A DNA stretch of 64,000 nucleotides from Aureimonas fodinaquatilis. Lineage in GTDB: Bacteria > Pseudomonadota > Alphaproteobacteria > Rhizobiales > Rhizobiaceae. Made by a program: the position numbers and the translations under genes. This document shows, piece after piece, positions 8,767 through 18,063 of the stretch (its first letter is position 1; each line of letters starts with the position of its first letter). The notes under the pieces were generated by a model. The model was not told the DNA's origin. It saw only the letters and a program-made list of their open reading frames with translations, and did no database searches. Location: positions 1-64,000 of the forward strand of contig NZ_VTWH01000005.1 of the NCBI RefSeq assembly GCF_008369445.1. The letters run 5' to 3'.

Positions 8767-11013
8767 TTATGTTGGACGGGGTTGAAACTTGTTGAGTCGC
8801 AATGCGTTGCCAACAACAAACACGCTGGATAGCGCCATGGCGCCCGCGGCCAGAACTGGCGAAAGCAGCGGTCCGCCAAACGGATAGAGCAGCCCGGCGG
8901 CAACCGGAATCAAAGCTGCGTTGTAGGCAAATGCCCAGAACAGATTCTGGCGAATATTGCGCATAACTGCAGCGGAAAGCTCGATGGCATTGGAAATTCC
9001 GGCCAGCCCCGGCGACATCAGCACGACATCAGCGGCCTCTATTGCAATGTCGGTGCCCCCACCGACAGCTATGCCGACATCGGCCTCTGCCAGTGCTGGG
9101 GCATCGTTGATTCCATCGCCCACAAAAACGACTTTACCGTTTTCCTGCCGCAGTCTTTTAACTGACACCGCCTTGTGCGCGGGCAGAACCTCCGCTTCCA
9201 CCAGGTCGATGTTCAACTGATGTGCAATGGCCTTCGCCGTTCGGCGGTTGTCGCCGGAAATCATCGCTACCTTCAGTCCCTCGCCATGCAAGCGGGCCAC
9301 CGCCGCGCTGGCGCTCTCCTTGAGGCGATCTGCGACAACAATCAGGGCTGCTGGTCGGCCATCGATAAGCGCATAGATCGGGCTTTTGCCTTGATCCCCC
9401 ATAATTGCGGCACGTTCGGCAAATTGCGAGAGGTCCGCGCCTTGCAAGGCCTGGAATGAGCCGACATGCACGTGCTTGCCGTCCACATTGCCCGAGACAC
9501 CGCGGCCGGGATCAGCCAGAAATCCGGAAACCGGTGGCAGTTGCAGATTTTCACTCAAAGCGGCGGACACTATGGCACGGGCCACCGGATGCTCGGATTT
9601 TCCCTCAAGCGCGGCAATCAGTGCCAGAACTTCTTGCCGGTCAAATCCTTGTGCCAGAACAAGATCCGTCAATTCCGGCTGTCCCACGGTCAAGGTTCCG
9701 GTTTTGTCAAAGGCAACGATCCGCACATTTTCCAGGCTCTGCAAAGCCTCACCCCGGCGGAACAGTATTCCTGATTCTGCGGCCCGGCCTGTACCCGCCA
9801 TAATGGATGTTGGTGTTGCCAGACCCATGGCGCATGGGCATGCGATGATCAGCACTGCCACGGCATTGACCAATGCAAGGGAAATCGATGGGCCGAATAT
9901 CAGCCAGCAAACAAAAGTCAGCATCGCAGCGGCAATGACTACAGGCACAAACCACATGGTGACCTTGTCAACCAATGCCTGAATGGGCAATTTGCCACTC
10001 TGAGCGTTTTCAACCATTTGCACAATTTGCGAAAGAACCGTATCGCGGCCAATGGCCTGCGTGCGCACAGTCAGTGCTCCATTGCCGTTGATCGTGCCGC
10101 CCACCACGGAGGCATCAATCTCCTTGGCCACAGGTTCCGGCTCGCCGGTGATCATCGATTCATCAATAAAGCTGGAGCCTTCCACGACATGTCCGTCGAC
10201 CGGAATTCGCTCACCCGGCCGCACTTCAACCAGATCGTCGATCATAATTTCTTCGAGCGGCAGACTCACGAATTTGCCATCACGAAGCACTCTGGCCTGC
10301 CTGGGTTGCAGCCCTACGAGCCGTTGAATAGCCGCAGATGTCCGTCCTTTGGCGCGGGCTTCCATGTATCGCCCTACCAGAACCAGAGTTATAATGACGG
10401 CAGCAGCCTCGTAATAAACAAAGACCGTGTTCTGCGGCAGAATTTGCGGGGCGAAAGTGGCGGCCAGGGAATAGGCATAGGCCGCGCCGCTGCCCAACAT
10501 CACCAATGAATTCATATCAGGCGCACCGCGCATCAGGGCCGGCGCGCCGATGCGGAAAAACCGCCGACCCGGCCCGACCAGGATGAGGCTGGTCAGCACC
10601 CATTGAAACAGCCAACTGGTTTGCATGCCTATCCTGTCGTGAACAATATGGTGCAGGGCGGGCCACATATGACCGCCCATTTCCAGAATGAACACCGGCA
10701 ATGCCAGAACAGCAGAAACCATTGCAGCGCGCCGAAGTGCTGCGGTTTCTGCTTCCCGCTCCCGGGCAATGCCGTCGTCAGCGAGGTCGTCCACCAGACG
10801 CGCTTCATACCCGGCATGGCGCACTGCCTCCACCAGACCATCAGCCTGCGCGCCGGATGTCAGAAGAATATGAGCTTTTTCTGTTGCCAGGTTCACACTG
10901 GCCTGCAGCACTCCCGGCACCGTGCGCAAGGCACTTTCCACCCGTCCCACGCAGGAAGCGCAGTTCATGCCGGATATTTGAAGGTCTATTGTGTCTGCCG
11001 TTTGCCCGCGCAT
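8767..11013 (-). CDS. copA: Cu(I)-exporting P1B-type ATPase CopA
   Basis: A 748-residue copper-exporting ATPase of the inner membrane. It has one N-terminal heavy-metal domain (GMNCASC, Cys 18 and 21), eight membrane helices, and the membrane metal site CPC (about 390, in [11 protein letters not shown]). It also has the phosphorylation motif DKTGTLT (Asp about 436) and a hinge motif [17 protein letters not shown] place the start at ATG 11013 rather than the GTG at 11034. The predicted transcription start is near 11032, so the GTG would have essentially no leader, and the ATG has GAGG six bases upstream. Regulation by the downstream cueR is shown by the operator. Confidence 0.95.
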   Translation of the reverse strand: MRGQTADTIDLQISGMNCASCVGRVESALRTVPGVLQASVNLATEKAHILLTSGAQADGLVEAVRHAGYEARLVDDLADDGIAREREAETAALRRAAMVSAVLALPVFILEMGGHMWPALHHIVHDRIGMQTSWLFQWVLTSLILVGPGRRFFRIGAPALMRGAPDMNSLVMLGSGAAYAYSLAATFAPQILPQNTVFVYYEAAAVIITLVLVGRYMEARAKGRTSAAIQRLVGLQPRQARVLRDGKFVSLPLEEIMIDDLVEVRPGERIPVDGHVVEGSSFIDESMITGEPEPVAKEIDASVVGGTINGNGALTVRTQAIGRDTVLSQIVQMVENAQSGKLPIQALVDKVTMWFVPVVIAAAMLTFVCWLIFGPSISLALVNAVAVLIIACPCAMGLATPTSIMAGTGRAAESGILFRRGEALQSLENVRIVAFDKTGTLTVGQPELTDLVLAQGFDRQEVLALIAALEGKSEHPVARAIVSAALSENLQLPPVSGFLADPGRGVSGNVDGKHVHVGSFQALQGADLSQFAERAAIMGDQGKSPIYALIDGRPAALIVVADRLKESASAAVARLHGEGLKVAMISGDNRRTAKAIAHQLNIDLVEAEVLPAHKAVSVKRLRQENGKVVFVGDGINDAPALAEADVGIAVGGGTDIAIEAADVVLMSPGLAGISNAIELSAAVMRNIRQNLFWAFAYNAALIPVAAGLLYPFGGPLLSPVLAAGAMALSSVFVVGNALRLNKFQPRPT

Positions 11014-11038
11014 TGCCAACCTCGTTTCATTCACGGAC

Positions 11039-11069
11039 TATGTAGGGCTTCCAATGATGGTAAGGTCAA
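11039..11069 (-). promoter_or_regulatory. CueR-type promoter/operator of copA
   Basis: On the minus strand, -35 TTGACC (11064-11069) and -10 TACATA (11039-11044) are separated by a 19-base spacer. The spacer holds the dyad CTTACC...TGGAAG. The overlong spacer and central dyad are the hallmark of MerR-family activated promoters, and the half-sites resemble known CueR sites (ACCTTCC/GGAAGGT-like). Confidence 0.85.
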
Positions 11070-11132
11070 GCGCAATAGTTTTATCATTATCGACGCGGTA
11101 ACGGTCGCAATCGGGACAATGCTGATTTAACG

Positions 11133-12584
11133 TTGCCAACCAACAGTTCAGTTTCGGAAGTGCGGCACATTTTGGACAATCTACCAACTCTCGGATCTCT
11201 TTATCTGCTGGCGGAATGGCTGGTGCGCATCATCATGCTGGGTGTCGCACCCATGCGGCGTTCTCCAGATGCCGCCAGAAGCTGGTTGTTGCTGGTATTT
11301 TTCCTGCCGGTCGTGGGCCTGATCCTGTTTCTGCTGATTGGCCGGCCAAGTTTTCCGCCTTGGCGCGGCGCGCGTTTTGCCAGAGCTGAACAGGGCAAGG
11401 ATCGTCTGGTTGAGCGGTTGCGGCCGCTTATCGCGTCGGGGTTGCCGCGCCGGGAAATGGAGCTGACCAGCCTGGCAAACCGCGTCGGCGCTTATCCTGC
11501 CGTTTCCGGCAATCAGATCGAGTGGCTGGAAGATTATGACGCAACCATTGACCGGCTGGTGGCGGATATCCAGGCTGCACGCCGGGAAGTGAACATTCTC
11601 GTCTATATTTTCGCAAATGACAGCACAGGCCAAAAGGTCATTGATGCGCTTGCGGCGGCCGCGGCCAGAGGGGTGACCACAAGGGTTCTGATAGATGCTC
11701 TTGGCTCTCGCAGATGGATGAAGGACACACTGAAGGCCCTGCGTGCAGGGGGCGTTGACGCAAGGGAGATGCTGCCGCTCCGGCTTTTGCACGATCGAAC
11801 CCGCGGCGACATGCGTAACCATCGCAAGCTGTATCTGATCGATGGCGAAATTGGCTATGCCGGCTCGCAGAACATTGTTGCGCGCGACTTCAAGCCGGGC
11901 GTTGTCAATCGCGAGCTTGTTGTTCGCATAACGGGCCCGGCGGTTGCCGAAATGTCGGCGATTTTCCATTCCGACTGGTACCTGGAAACTGAGGAAGCCC
12001 TTCCGGAACCGGACATTTCGCCACCGCATGAAAATGGCAGCATCGCCCAGCTTCTTCCTTCCGGGGCAGACTATCCGGTGGAAGGCTTCGAGACGTTGCT
12101 GGTGTCGCAAATCAACTCGGCACGGTCCCGCGTTATCATCACCACACCATACCTCATTCCAGATGAGGCGCTGATGAATGCGCTGCGCACCGCCGCTTTA
12201 CGTGGTGTGGAAGTGCATCTGATTGTGTCACTGATTGCCGATCAGGTTCTGGTGGGACTGGCCCAGCGTTCCTACTATGCGCAGTTGATCCGGATCGGCG
12301 TGGAAATTCACCAGTATCGTGACTACCTGCTTCACGCCAAGCATATCAGTATTGACGGCAGGGTGGCCATTGTCGGCTCCAGCAACGTCGATATACGCTC
12401 GTTTCAGCTGAATGCAGAGGTCAGCGTGCTTTTGTTTGATGCCGAAGACGTCGCGGGTCTGGAAGCAATTCAGGATGCGTATATGGCCAATTCGGAACGG
12501 GTTGATCCGAACGAGTGGCAAAACCGTCCACGCATTCGCAAACTTCTGGAAAACTGGGCGCGCCTCATCAGCCCGCTGCTTTAA
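11133..12584 (+). CDS. cls: Cardiolipin synthase (phospholipase D family)
   Basis: A 483-residue membrane enzyme that makes cardiolipin by phosphatidyl transfer. Two hydrophobic segments lie within the first 75 residues (LYLLAEWLVRIIML; WLLLVFFLPVVGLILFLLIG). Two HKD catalytic motifs follow: HRKLYLIDG with GSQN (His about 230) and HAKHISIDG with GSSN (His about 401). The length matches ClsA-type enzymes. The start is uncertain. TTG at 11133 is used; an in-frame GTG at 11160 is possible. It is divergent from copA and only about 60 bases from its operator, so copper could in principle affect this promoter too, but nothing shows that. Confidence 0.92.
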   Translation: MPTNSSVSEVRHILDNLPTLGSLYLLAEWLVRIIMLGVAPMRRSPDAARSWLLLVFFLPVVGLILFLLIGRPSFPPWRGARFARAEQGKDRLVERLRPLIASGLPRREMELTSLANRVGAYPAVSGNQIEWLEDYDATIDRLVADIQAARREVNILVYIFANDSTGQKVIDALAAAAARGVTTRVLIDALGSRRWMKDTLKALRAGGVDAREMLPLRLLHDRTRGDMRNHRKLYLIDGEIGYAGSQNIVARDFKPGVVNRELVVRITGPAVAEMSAIFHSDWYLETEEALPEPDISPPHENGSIAQLLPSGADYPVEGFETLLVSQINSARSRVIITTPYLIPDEALMNALRTAALRGVEVHLIVSLIADQVLVGLAQRSYYAQLIRIGVEIHQYRDYLLHAKHISIDGRVAIVGSSNVDIRSFQLNAEVSVLLFDAEDVAGLEAIQDAYMANSERVDPNEWQNRPRIRKLLENWARLISPLL

Positions 12585-12602
12585 CGGTTTTGTAAAGGTG
12601 GT

Positions 12603-14693
12603 CTACTGCGGTGTCGGGTTCATAGCCTCATTCACCGCAGCCAGGCCTCTCACGCCCTCGCGGTTGCCAACAGCAGCAATTGCTCGGAAGATCTGCCTTG
12701 CCTCGGGGTACCGCCGCAGTTTCATGTAGGAATAGCCACGCAGCACCATCAAATCGATTGGCTCGGGAACAATCCGGTTGCGCTGGTCCAGCACCATCAG
12801 GGTTTCAACGGGCCGGTCTGCATCAAAGAAGCCGGTGGCCCTCTGCGACAGGATCGCACTTTCAAGCTCCAGCCGCCGGTTCTGCGGCTGAGGAGCCTGG
12901 GAGGCGGCAGCCGACGCCCTGTCAACCAGCCCAAGGCGAAGATAAGCCAAAGTGAGACCGTAAGCAGCGTCTTGCCGAATGCTTGCGTCAGCCGTTGTTT
13001 TCAACGCAACGTCGAATGCCGGTGCGGCTTCCATCGGCCGGTTGGCGCGCATGAGGCACCAGCCACGGTTCAGAGCTGGCCGGGCAGCAAGACTTTCGGG
13101 CGGTATGAATGTCTGACATCCGGCATTGCCCGTATTTCCTGTTGGCGCCGCCCGCGTTTGTCGGGCAGCCGGGGCAGGCGCTGGTGCCGGATCTGGCGTT
13201 GCAGCGGGCGCAGCGGCAACAGGCGCGGGTGCGTAGGATAGGGCAGGCGAGGCGGGCGGAGGGGTGGGTGCAACTGGTGTGGAAGAAGCAGGCTGTGCCT
13301 CGCTCCAGTCCGTGCCGATATTTGCAATTCGCTCTGAACGCCCGGCCCAGGCGCGTTGAATAGCGGTCAGTCCGGCCTGATTGCCCAGCCTTTGATAGGT
13401 CAGCGCCAGCCCAAAGGCTGCCAACTCACCATCGGGCCGCCATTCAAGGCTTGTGCTGAACCACTGACCGGCAGTCTGAAACTGGTTTAATGCATAGGAA
13501 TACCAGCCCAGCTGCTCTGCTGTGGCAGCGTCTTTGGCCTCGGCTACTTCCTTGACCATGTTGGCCAGAACGGGGGCTTCCAGAAAAACCGGCGGTTCTG
13601 TTGCCAGAAGATTGGCAGACGCAGCCAGATAAACTGCCCGGTCCTGTGGTGAAAGTGAGCTGTAAGGCCGCATGGTGGCTTCAGCCTCGACAAACTGTCG
13701 AAGGCCGATCAGCGACAGGGAAAGTCCGCGCGCAGCCTCGTCTGTGCTGTTGCGCTGACCTGCCAGTTCAAACCATTTTCGGGCGTCGGAAAAATCGTCA
13801 TGCTGGAAGAAATACCAACCCAGCAAGAGCGGATCTGTATCCGTGTCTGCCTCTTCTGCCAGCTTTTCCAGCAAAGCTATGTCAGCGGGTGTGGCGTTGA
13901 CGTCGCTATCCGCACCACCTGACGCAATTTTCTGCCGCACAATGTCGCCGCGTATTGCGGTGAATTCGCCGACACCATCGGGGCCTGTGCGCTCGAGGGT
14001 CAGGAGCTGGTTTAACTCCTGCTCTGACAGCAGTGGCAAGGCCATCTGCACGGTGGCTGCACGTTCCTGCGGATTTTCGCAGTTTGTCAGAATATAACGA
14101 AATGCATCCACAGCGCGACTGTCCCGGCCAGTGCCGGCAAAGGCTTTGGCAACGCGCCAGAGCACATCCACGTCTCCACATGTCAGCAGTTCGGGGTTTT
14201 CTGCCCCCAGCCGCACGACGGTCTCGTTCTGCTCCAGATCAGAGGCATTGATCAGCCTTTGCCTGGCATCCGCTGTGTCAAGCCGCGTAACAAGATCGGC
14301 AGGCGGTTGCCAGCCGGACTGCTGTTGCTGCCTTTCGGCAATGGCTTGCCGCGCCTCAGCGTATTTTCCTTCAGAATATAATTGCCACAGGCGGTCCAGT
14401 TGCGCATCGCTGGGCGCTGGAAATGCGGAAGGGTCGGCGGGAGGCGTCCAGTTAGGATAAAGTGATTTCAGCCGCGCAATCTCTGCCTGAAGACGCTGAG
14501 TGTCGCCTTGCCTGGCGAAATAACGCAGGGCCGTCTCATCAACCGTGACGGGGGCGGTTTGACTGGCGCCCGTGGGTGCTGGTGGGGCTGCTGTCTGAGA
14601 ATCTGCCGAGCCAACCGATAAATAAAGCCCGGTGCCGAGACCCACAAAGGTCAGGACGCCAATGGCGGTGCTGGATAATCTGCGGCCTTTCAT
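12603..14693 (-). CDS. bcsK: TPR protein of the cellulose operon, BcsK-like
   Basis: A 696-residue protein with an N-terminal membrane anchor or signal segment (STAIGVLTFVGLGTGLYLSV). Helical TPR-like repeats run from about 50 to 480, followed by a Pro/Ala-rich linker and further TPRs to the end (YSYMKLRRYPEARQIFRAI). It resembles the periplasmic TPR part of BcsC but ends without the beta-barrel. This fits BcsK of the type III cellulose operons described by Romling and Galperin. It is the last gene of the operon, and its ATG overlaps the bcsZ stop by 4 bases. The role is probably periplasmic scaffolding of glucan export. The symbol is assigned by context and architecture. Confidence 0.8.
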   Translation of the reverse strand: MKGRRLSSTAIGVLTFVGLGTGLYLSVGSADSQTAAPPAPTGASQTAPVTVDETALRYFARQGDTQRLQAEIARLKSLYPNWTPPADPSAFPAPSDAQLDRLWQLYSEGKYAEARQAIAERQQQQSGWQPPADLVTRLDTADARQRLINASDLEQNETVVRLGAENPELLTCGDVDVLWRVAKAFAGTGRDSRAVDAFRYILTNCENPQERAATVQMALPLLSEQELNQLLTLERTGPDGVGEFTAIRGDIVRQKIASGGADSDVNATPADIALLEKLAEEADTDTDPLLLGWYFFQHDDFSDARKWFELAGQRNSTDEAARGLSLSLIGLRQFVEAEATMRPYSSLSPQDRAVYLAASANLLATEPPVFLEAPVLANMVKEVAEAKDAATAEQLGWYSYALNQFQTAGQWFSTSLEWRPDGELAAFGLALTYQRLGNQAGLTAIQRAWAGRSERIANIGTDWSEAQPASSTPVAPTPPPASPALSYAPAPVAAAPAATPDPAPAPAPAARQTRAAPTGNTGNAGCQTFIPPESLAARPALNRGWCLMRANRPMEAAPAFDVALKTTADASIRQDAAYGLTLAYLRLGLVDRASAAASQAPQPQNRRLELESAILSQRATGFFDADRPVETLMVLDQRNRIVPEPIDLMVLRGYSYMKLRRYPEARQIFRAIAAVGNREGVRGLAAVNEAMNPTPQ

Positions 14694-15748
14694 GGCAGAC
14701 ACTCCGGATAACGACTGACAGCAGAAGAAAGCGCCAGCAGATGCAGGGAAGAGGGATAATACAGCGTAGGCTGGAAATTCATAAACTCTTCGGGGAGTCT
14801 GGTTCCGTGCAGAACGCAATCAGCCAGCGCTGGAATGATACGGTAGCCAACATCGTTCAGCGTTTCGGTTACACTGTCTGATGTCAGATCTTTCAACACA
14901 ACATTGCCATCCGGCGCCGTCATGGCTTTTCGCATTCTTTCCAGAAGTTCCGGAGACTGAATGTCACCACGTATCATATAGAGAGGGATACGAACGGCGT
15001 TGTAACCGAATTCGTCCTTGAAGCCCTTTGCCGAGCGCACGCGTGCGGCAATGGAAAGCCATTCGGGTGGCAGGTCACGATACGGGGTCATTGTTTTTTC
15101 GAGAAGTGCGATGCCGCTGGCGGAAACCGCCTGCCAGTCCGTTTCGGGTGCCAACTCGGCCAGAACCGGAAAAGCCTCAAATATCCAGTATGACAGGTTC
15201 ACAACCGGTCCGTCGGGTCTGGCGGCCGCATCATAACCCGCATTGCCGGGCAACAGAACAGGCATGCCCTGCTGTTGTACGACCAGCTTGCTGCCGATTG
15301 CGCTGGCCAGTTCCCGCGCGGCCGCGGTCAAATCCGTGCGTTTCCACTGCTCGCCGGCAAGGCCCAGCGCATAAGCGATCAGTATGTCGCCATCCGTGGC
15401 GTTGTTCGGGTCTGTTACATGTGGCTTGGCGTTGGGGTCCCAGCGCCACATCACCAGCCCGTCATCGCGAAGCATCAGTTCTGTGCGCGTGAACGACCAG
15501 ATCCGATCAAAATCTGTCTGCTTGTCGGCCAGAACGGCAAGCAACATGCCATAGCCTTGTCCCTCGCTGTGACTGATCTGGCCATTGGCGGTATCCACAA
15601 CCCGCCCATTGGGCTGCACGAATGCATCCTGGTAAGCGCTCCACTGTTCATCCGTCACCGACGCGGCCAGTGCCGTGCCGCATATCAGGGTTGCCATTAC
15701 CACACCCACGCGCAAAGCCCAGGCGACAGGATGCTGCCAGACTGTCAT
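14690..15748 (-). CDS. bcsZ: Cellulose-operon endoglucanase, GH8
   Basis: A 352-residue secreted glycoside hydrolase of family 8, with a signal peptide ending near ALAASVTDEQW. It cleaves beta-1,4-glucan and is needed for proper cellulose output in many species. The catalytic acid lies in SHSEGQGYGML (Glu about 62), and the second catalytic region is ATDGDILIAYALGLA. The length is normal for BcsZ/CelC. It overlaps both bcsB and the TPR gene by 4 bases, so the operon is tightly coupled. Confidence 0.95.
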   Translation of the reverse strand: MTVWQHPVAWALRVGVVMATLICGTALAASVTDEQWSAYQDAFVQPNGRVVDTANGQISHSEGQGYGMLLAVLADKQTDFDRIWSFTRTELMLRDDGLVMWRWDPNAKPHVTDPNNATDGDILIAYALGLAGEQWKRTDLTAAARELASAIGSKLVVQQQGMPVLLPGNAGYDAAARPDGPVVNLSYWIFEAFPVLAELAPETDWQAVSASGIALLEKTMTPYRDLPPEWLSIAARVRSAKGFKDEFGYNAVRIPLYMIRGDIQSPELLERMRKAMTAPDGNVVLKDLTSDSVTETLNDVGYRIIPALADCVLHGTRLPEEFMNFQPTLYYPSSLHLLALSSAVSRYPECLP

Positions 15749-18063
15749 GTATGTCTTCCCAAACCTCGGGTCAGCAGCGTTGTGGCTATGCCCAGAACGA
15801 TAAACAGAACCACCAGTACCAGAGTGTAGAACAGAATATTCTCGGAAAATGCGTTGGCGAAAATCAGACGCAAGTTGGAATAGGTCAGTGGCTGGGTGAC
15901 AACGTAGCGAACGTTGGTCAAGGGCACATGATCGAATTCCTGACTTTCCAGGTTGTAGGAAATTGCCCGGCCTTGAAGTCCATGCCAGTTCTGCAACTGA
16001 ACCAGCTTTTCCATGCCGTCCTGAATTTCTTCAACCTTGGGTGCAGTCACGACCAGCCATGCACCGCCATCATTGGGGCTTTCGCCCTGCGCAATAACCA
16101 GACCGCTTTGCGGATTTGGCGTAAATGGCTGGTCAGACCCCGGCATCAGCCGCAGCGCTTCAAAGGACAGGCCGAAACTGTCGGACAGCCAGTTTGTCAG
16201 TCTTTCCAGTGGCAGGTACCAGTTGGAGCCGACTTCGTTGCTCCAGCGGTTGATAGCATCCTCTGTCATACGTGAGGTGCCTGCCTGCGTCGAAGGTTCA
16301 CCCCAGCTTGTCAGGTTGGTGGCAGTTACGCCCACCGCTGGCAGAACGGAAGACGGAAGCTGCTGCAGCGAGCCGATGAAAATGGCATCTCTGTCGGTCA
16401 GATTGGCCACTGGCACATCGGTATCAATATCGATAATGCGCCCGCCGGCCATAGCAATCTTTGAAATAAGGCTGGCGGTGGCAGACAGGACTTGAGGGCT
16501 TGAACGGTCGATGACAAGCGGCAATTTGTCGATTTGCCGGTTGTACGGGAAGCCCGTGCCGCGCATCGCGCCAAGATTGGGACGTGTGCCAATGCGGGCA
16601 AAATCGGGCATGACGAAGCGTGATGTATCGAACAGCGCAAACCGCACAGCATTGGAAGCCGTTGTGCCCGGTGCACATACGGTATCCTGCTCTGTCAGCA
16701 ACACTGCTTCCAGCGTAATTTCGTTAAGGCCGGGCACAAAATGCTGCATGGTTATCTTAACGGGAAGCTGGCGCAGAACCTCGCCCTGCCGGGAGCCCAG
16801 AGGCACGGTCGTGGCCATATTGCCATTGACATAAATGTCGAAATGGCTGCCGGGCAGAATCTCCTGTGAATAGGCTGCATCCAGCAGCAACTGTGCTTCT
16901 CCATATGCCTTGGCATAAAAATCCGAGGGCACGCCGATATTGAAGCCGGTTCTGAAGCGTCGTCCTGAAAATTCGGACGTTGCTACGCCCGCAGATGACA
17001 GCTCGACGCTGGATTGGCCAAGAAGAAACGGCGCATCAGGCGCAGACCAGGAACTGTTGGACAATGTTGTCCGACGTATTGAAATTGGCCGGCGGTTTGG
17101 CGTCGTGACTTGCTGTACGGCCTGCCCGACATCGGCCCATGTCGGGCCCGTTATGATCAGAAGCGGCGATGTGCTGCCCTGCACGGCGGAAAATTCAATG
17201 GTTGGAGCGCTTCTTGCCTGCGGTGGCAGCTCGGGAATCAGGGTTGCCAGTCCGTCCGCGGTGCCAAACAACACGGTCAGTCTGCCGGGGCCCTCTGCTG
17301 CCGTCACCTCGTTGACAATGCGCGTCGACTGGCTTGGTTCACCGATCAGCAGTGCCAGACCTTGCGAAAGCTCAAGCAGCGGCAATGTCGCCAGGTTCTG
17401 CTCGGCTTGCGGAATAACGATGGTGATCTCGCTGCGCCCGGTGCTATCCACACCCACGGCACGCACATCGTCCAGTCTGCGCGGCCGGTTAGCGTCGCTG
17501 TTGGCAAAACGCAGATAGGTATTTTCCGGTGCAATTTCTGCCCACAGATCATAGGTGGAAGAAATGCTGCAATCTGTGCGATGGCGCAAAGACGAGTCGA
17601 AAGCGATGGTGTTGATGCCGGGCTTCAACACACCCGGCCCCAACGTCACCAGAACGTCCTTGATATTTTCAGAGGCGTTCGCTGCTTCTTCGGAAACCAC
17701 AGTGCCGTTGATGGATACCCGCAGCACGGAAACTTCCGGCGCAACAAAAATTGCATTCAGATAGCCAAAATTCAAAGTGGCCGGTGATTCAGCCTGCTCC
17801 GGCGTCAGGTAAAATGTCCAGACGTGCCGGTCCATCTCTCCGGCGAGGGTCAATTGCTCAAAAGGAACCAGAAACCGCCGTGCGTCCTGAACGGGTGTGG
17901 GGGGCGGGGCAACGGTTACCGGCGCCGACGGCGGCGGCGTTTGTGGCTCTGTTTCTGCGGGCCGTTCGCCGCTCATGTCGAAAGGTGAGGACTGTGCCAA
18001 TGCGGGCAGCGACAAGGCGCAGACGACAAACAAGGTGCCGAGTTTCAGAAGACGCCGGCTCAT
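15745..18063 (-). CDS. bcsB: Cellulose synthase periplasmic subunit BcsB
   Basis: A 772-residue periplasmic partner of BcsA. A signal peptide occupies residues 1-27 (ending in ALPALAQ), followed by a Pro-rich segment and then alternating carbohydrate-binding and flavodoxin-like domains. A single C-terminal membrane helix (NILFYTLVLVVLFIVLGIA) completes the BcsA channel. The ATG at 18061-18063 overlaps the bcsA stop by 4 bases, which rules in this start over a 55-residue in-frame extension upstream. BcsB guides the nascent glucan through the periplasm. Confidence 0.95.
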   Translation of the reverse strand: MSRRLLKLGTLFVVCALSLPALAQSSPFDMSGERPAETEPQTPPPSAPVTVAPPPTPVQDARRFLVPFEQLTLAGEMDRHVWTFYLTPEQAESPATLNFGYLNAIFVAPEVSVLRVSINGTVVSEEAANASENIKDVLVTLGPGVLKPGINTIAFDSSLRHRTDCSISSTYDLWAEIAPENTYLRFANSDANRPRRLDDVRAVGVDSTGRSEITIVIPQAEQNLATLPLLELSQGLALLIGEPSQSTRIVNEVTAAEGPGRLTVLFGTADGLATLIPELPPQARSAPTIEFSAVQGSTSPLLIITGPTWADVGQAVQQVTTPNRRPISIRRTTLSNSSWSAPDAPFLLGQSSVELSSAGVATSEFSGRRFRTGFNIGVPSDFYAKAYGEAQLLLDAAYSQEILPGSHFDIYVNGNMATTVPLGSRQGEVLRQLPVKITMQHFVPGLNEITLEAVLLTEQDTVCAPGTTASNAVRFALFDTSRFVMPDFARIGTRPNLGAMRGTGFPYNRQIDKLPLVIDRSSPQVLSATASLISKIAMAGGRIIDIDTDVPVANLTDRDAIFIGSLQQLPSSVLPAVGVTATNLTSWGEPSTQAGTSRMTEDAINRWSNEVGSNWYLPLERLTNWLSDSFGLSFEALRLMPGSDQPFTPNPQSGLVIAQGESPNDGGAWLVVTAPKVEEIQDGMEKLVQLQNWHGLQGRAISYNLESQEFDHVPLTNVRYVVTQPLTYSNLRLIFANAFSENILFYTLVLVVLFIVLGIATTLLTRGLGRHT

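Noticed and set aside
11181-12110. Minus-strand open frame opposite cardiolipin synthase
   Set aside because: The opposite strand carries both HKD motifs, and the antisense product resembles nothing known.
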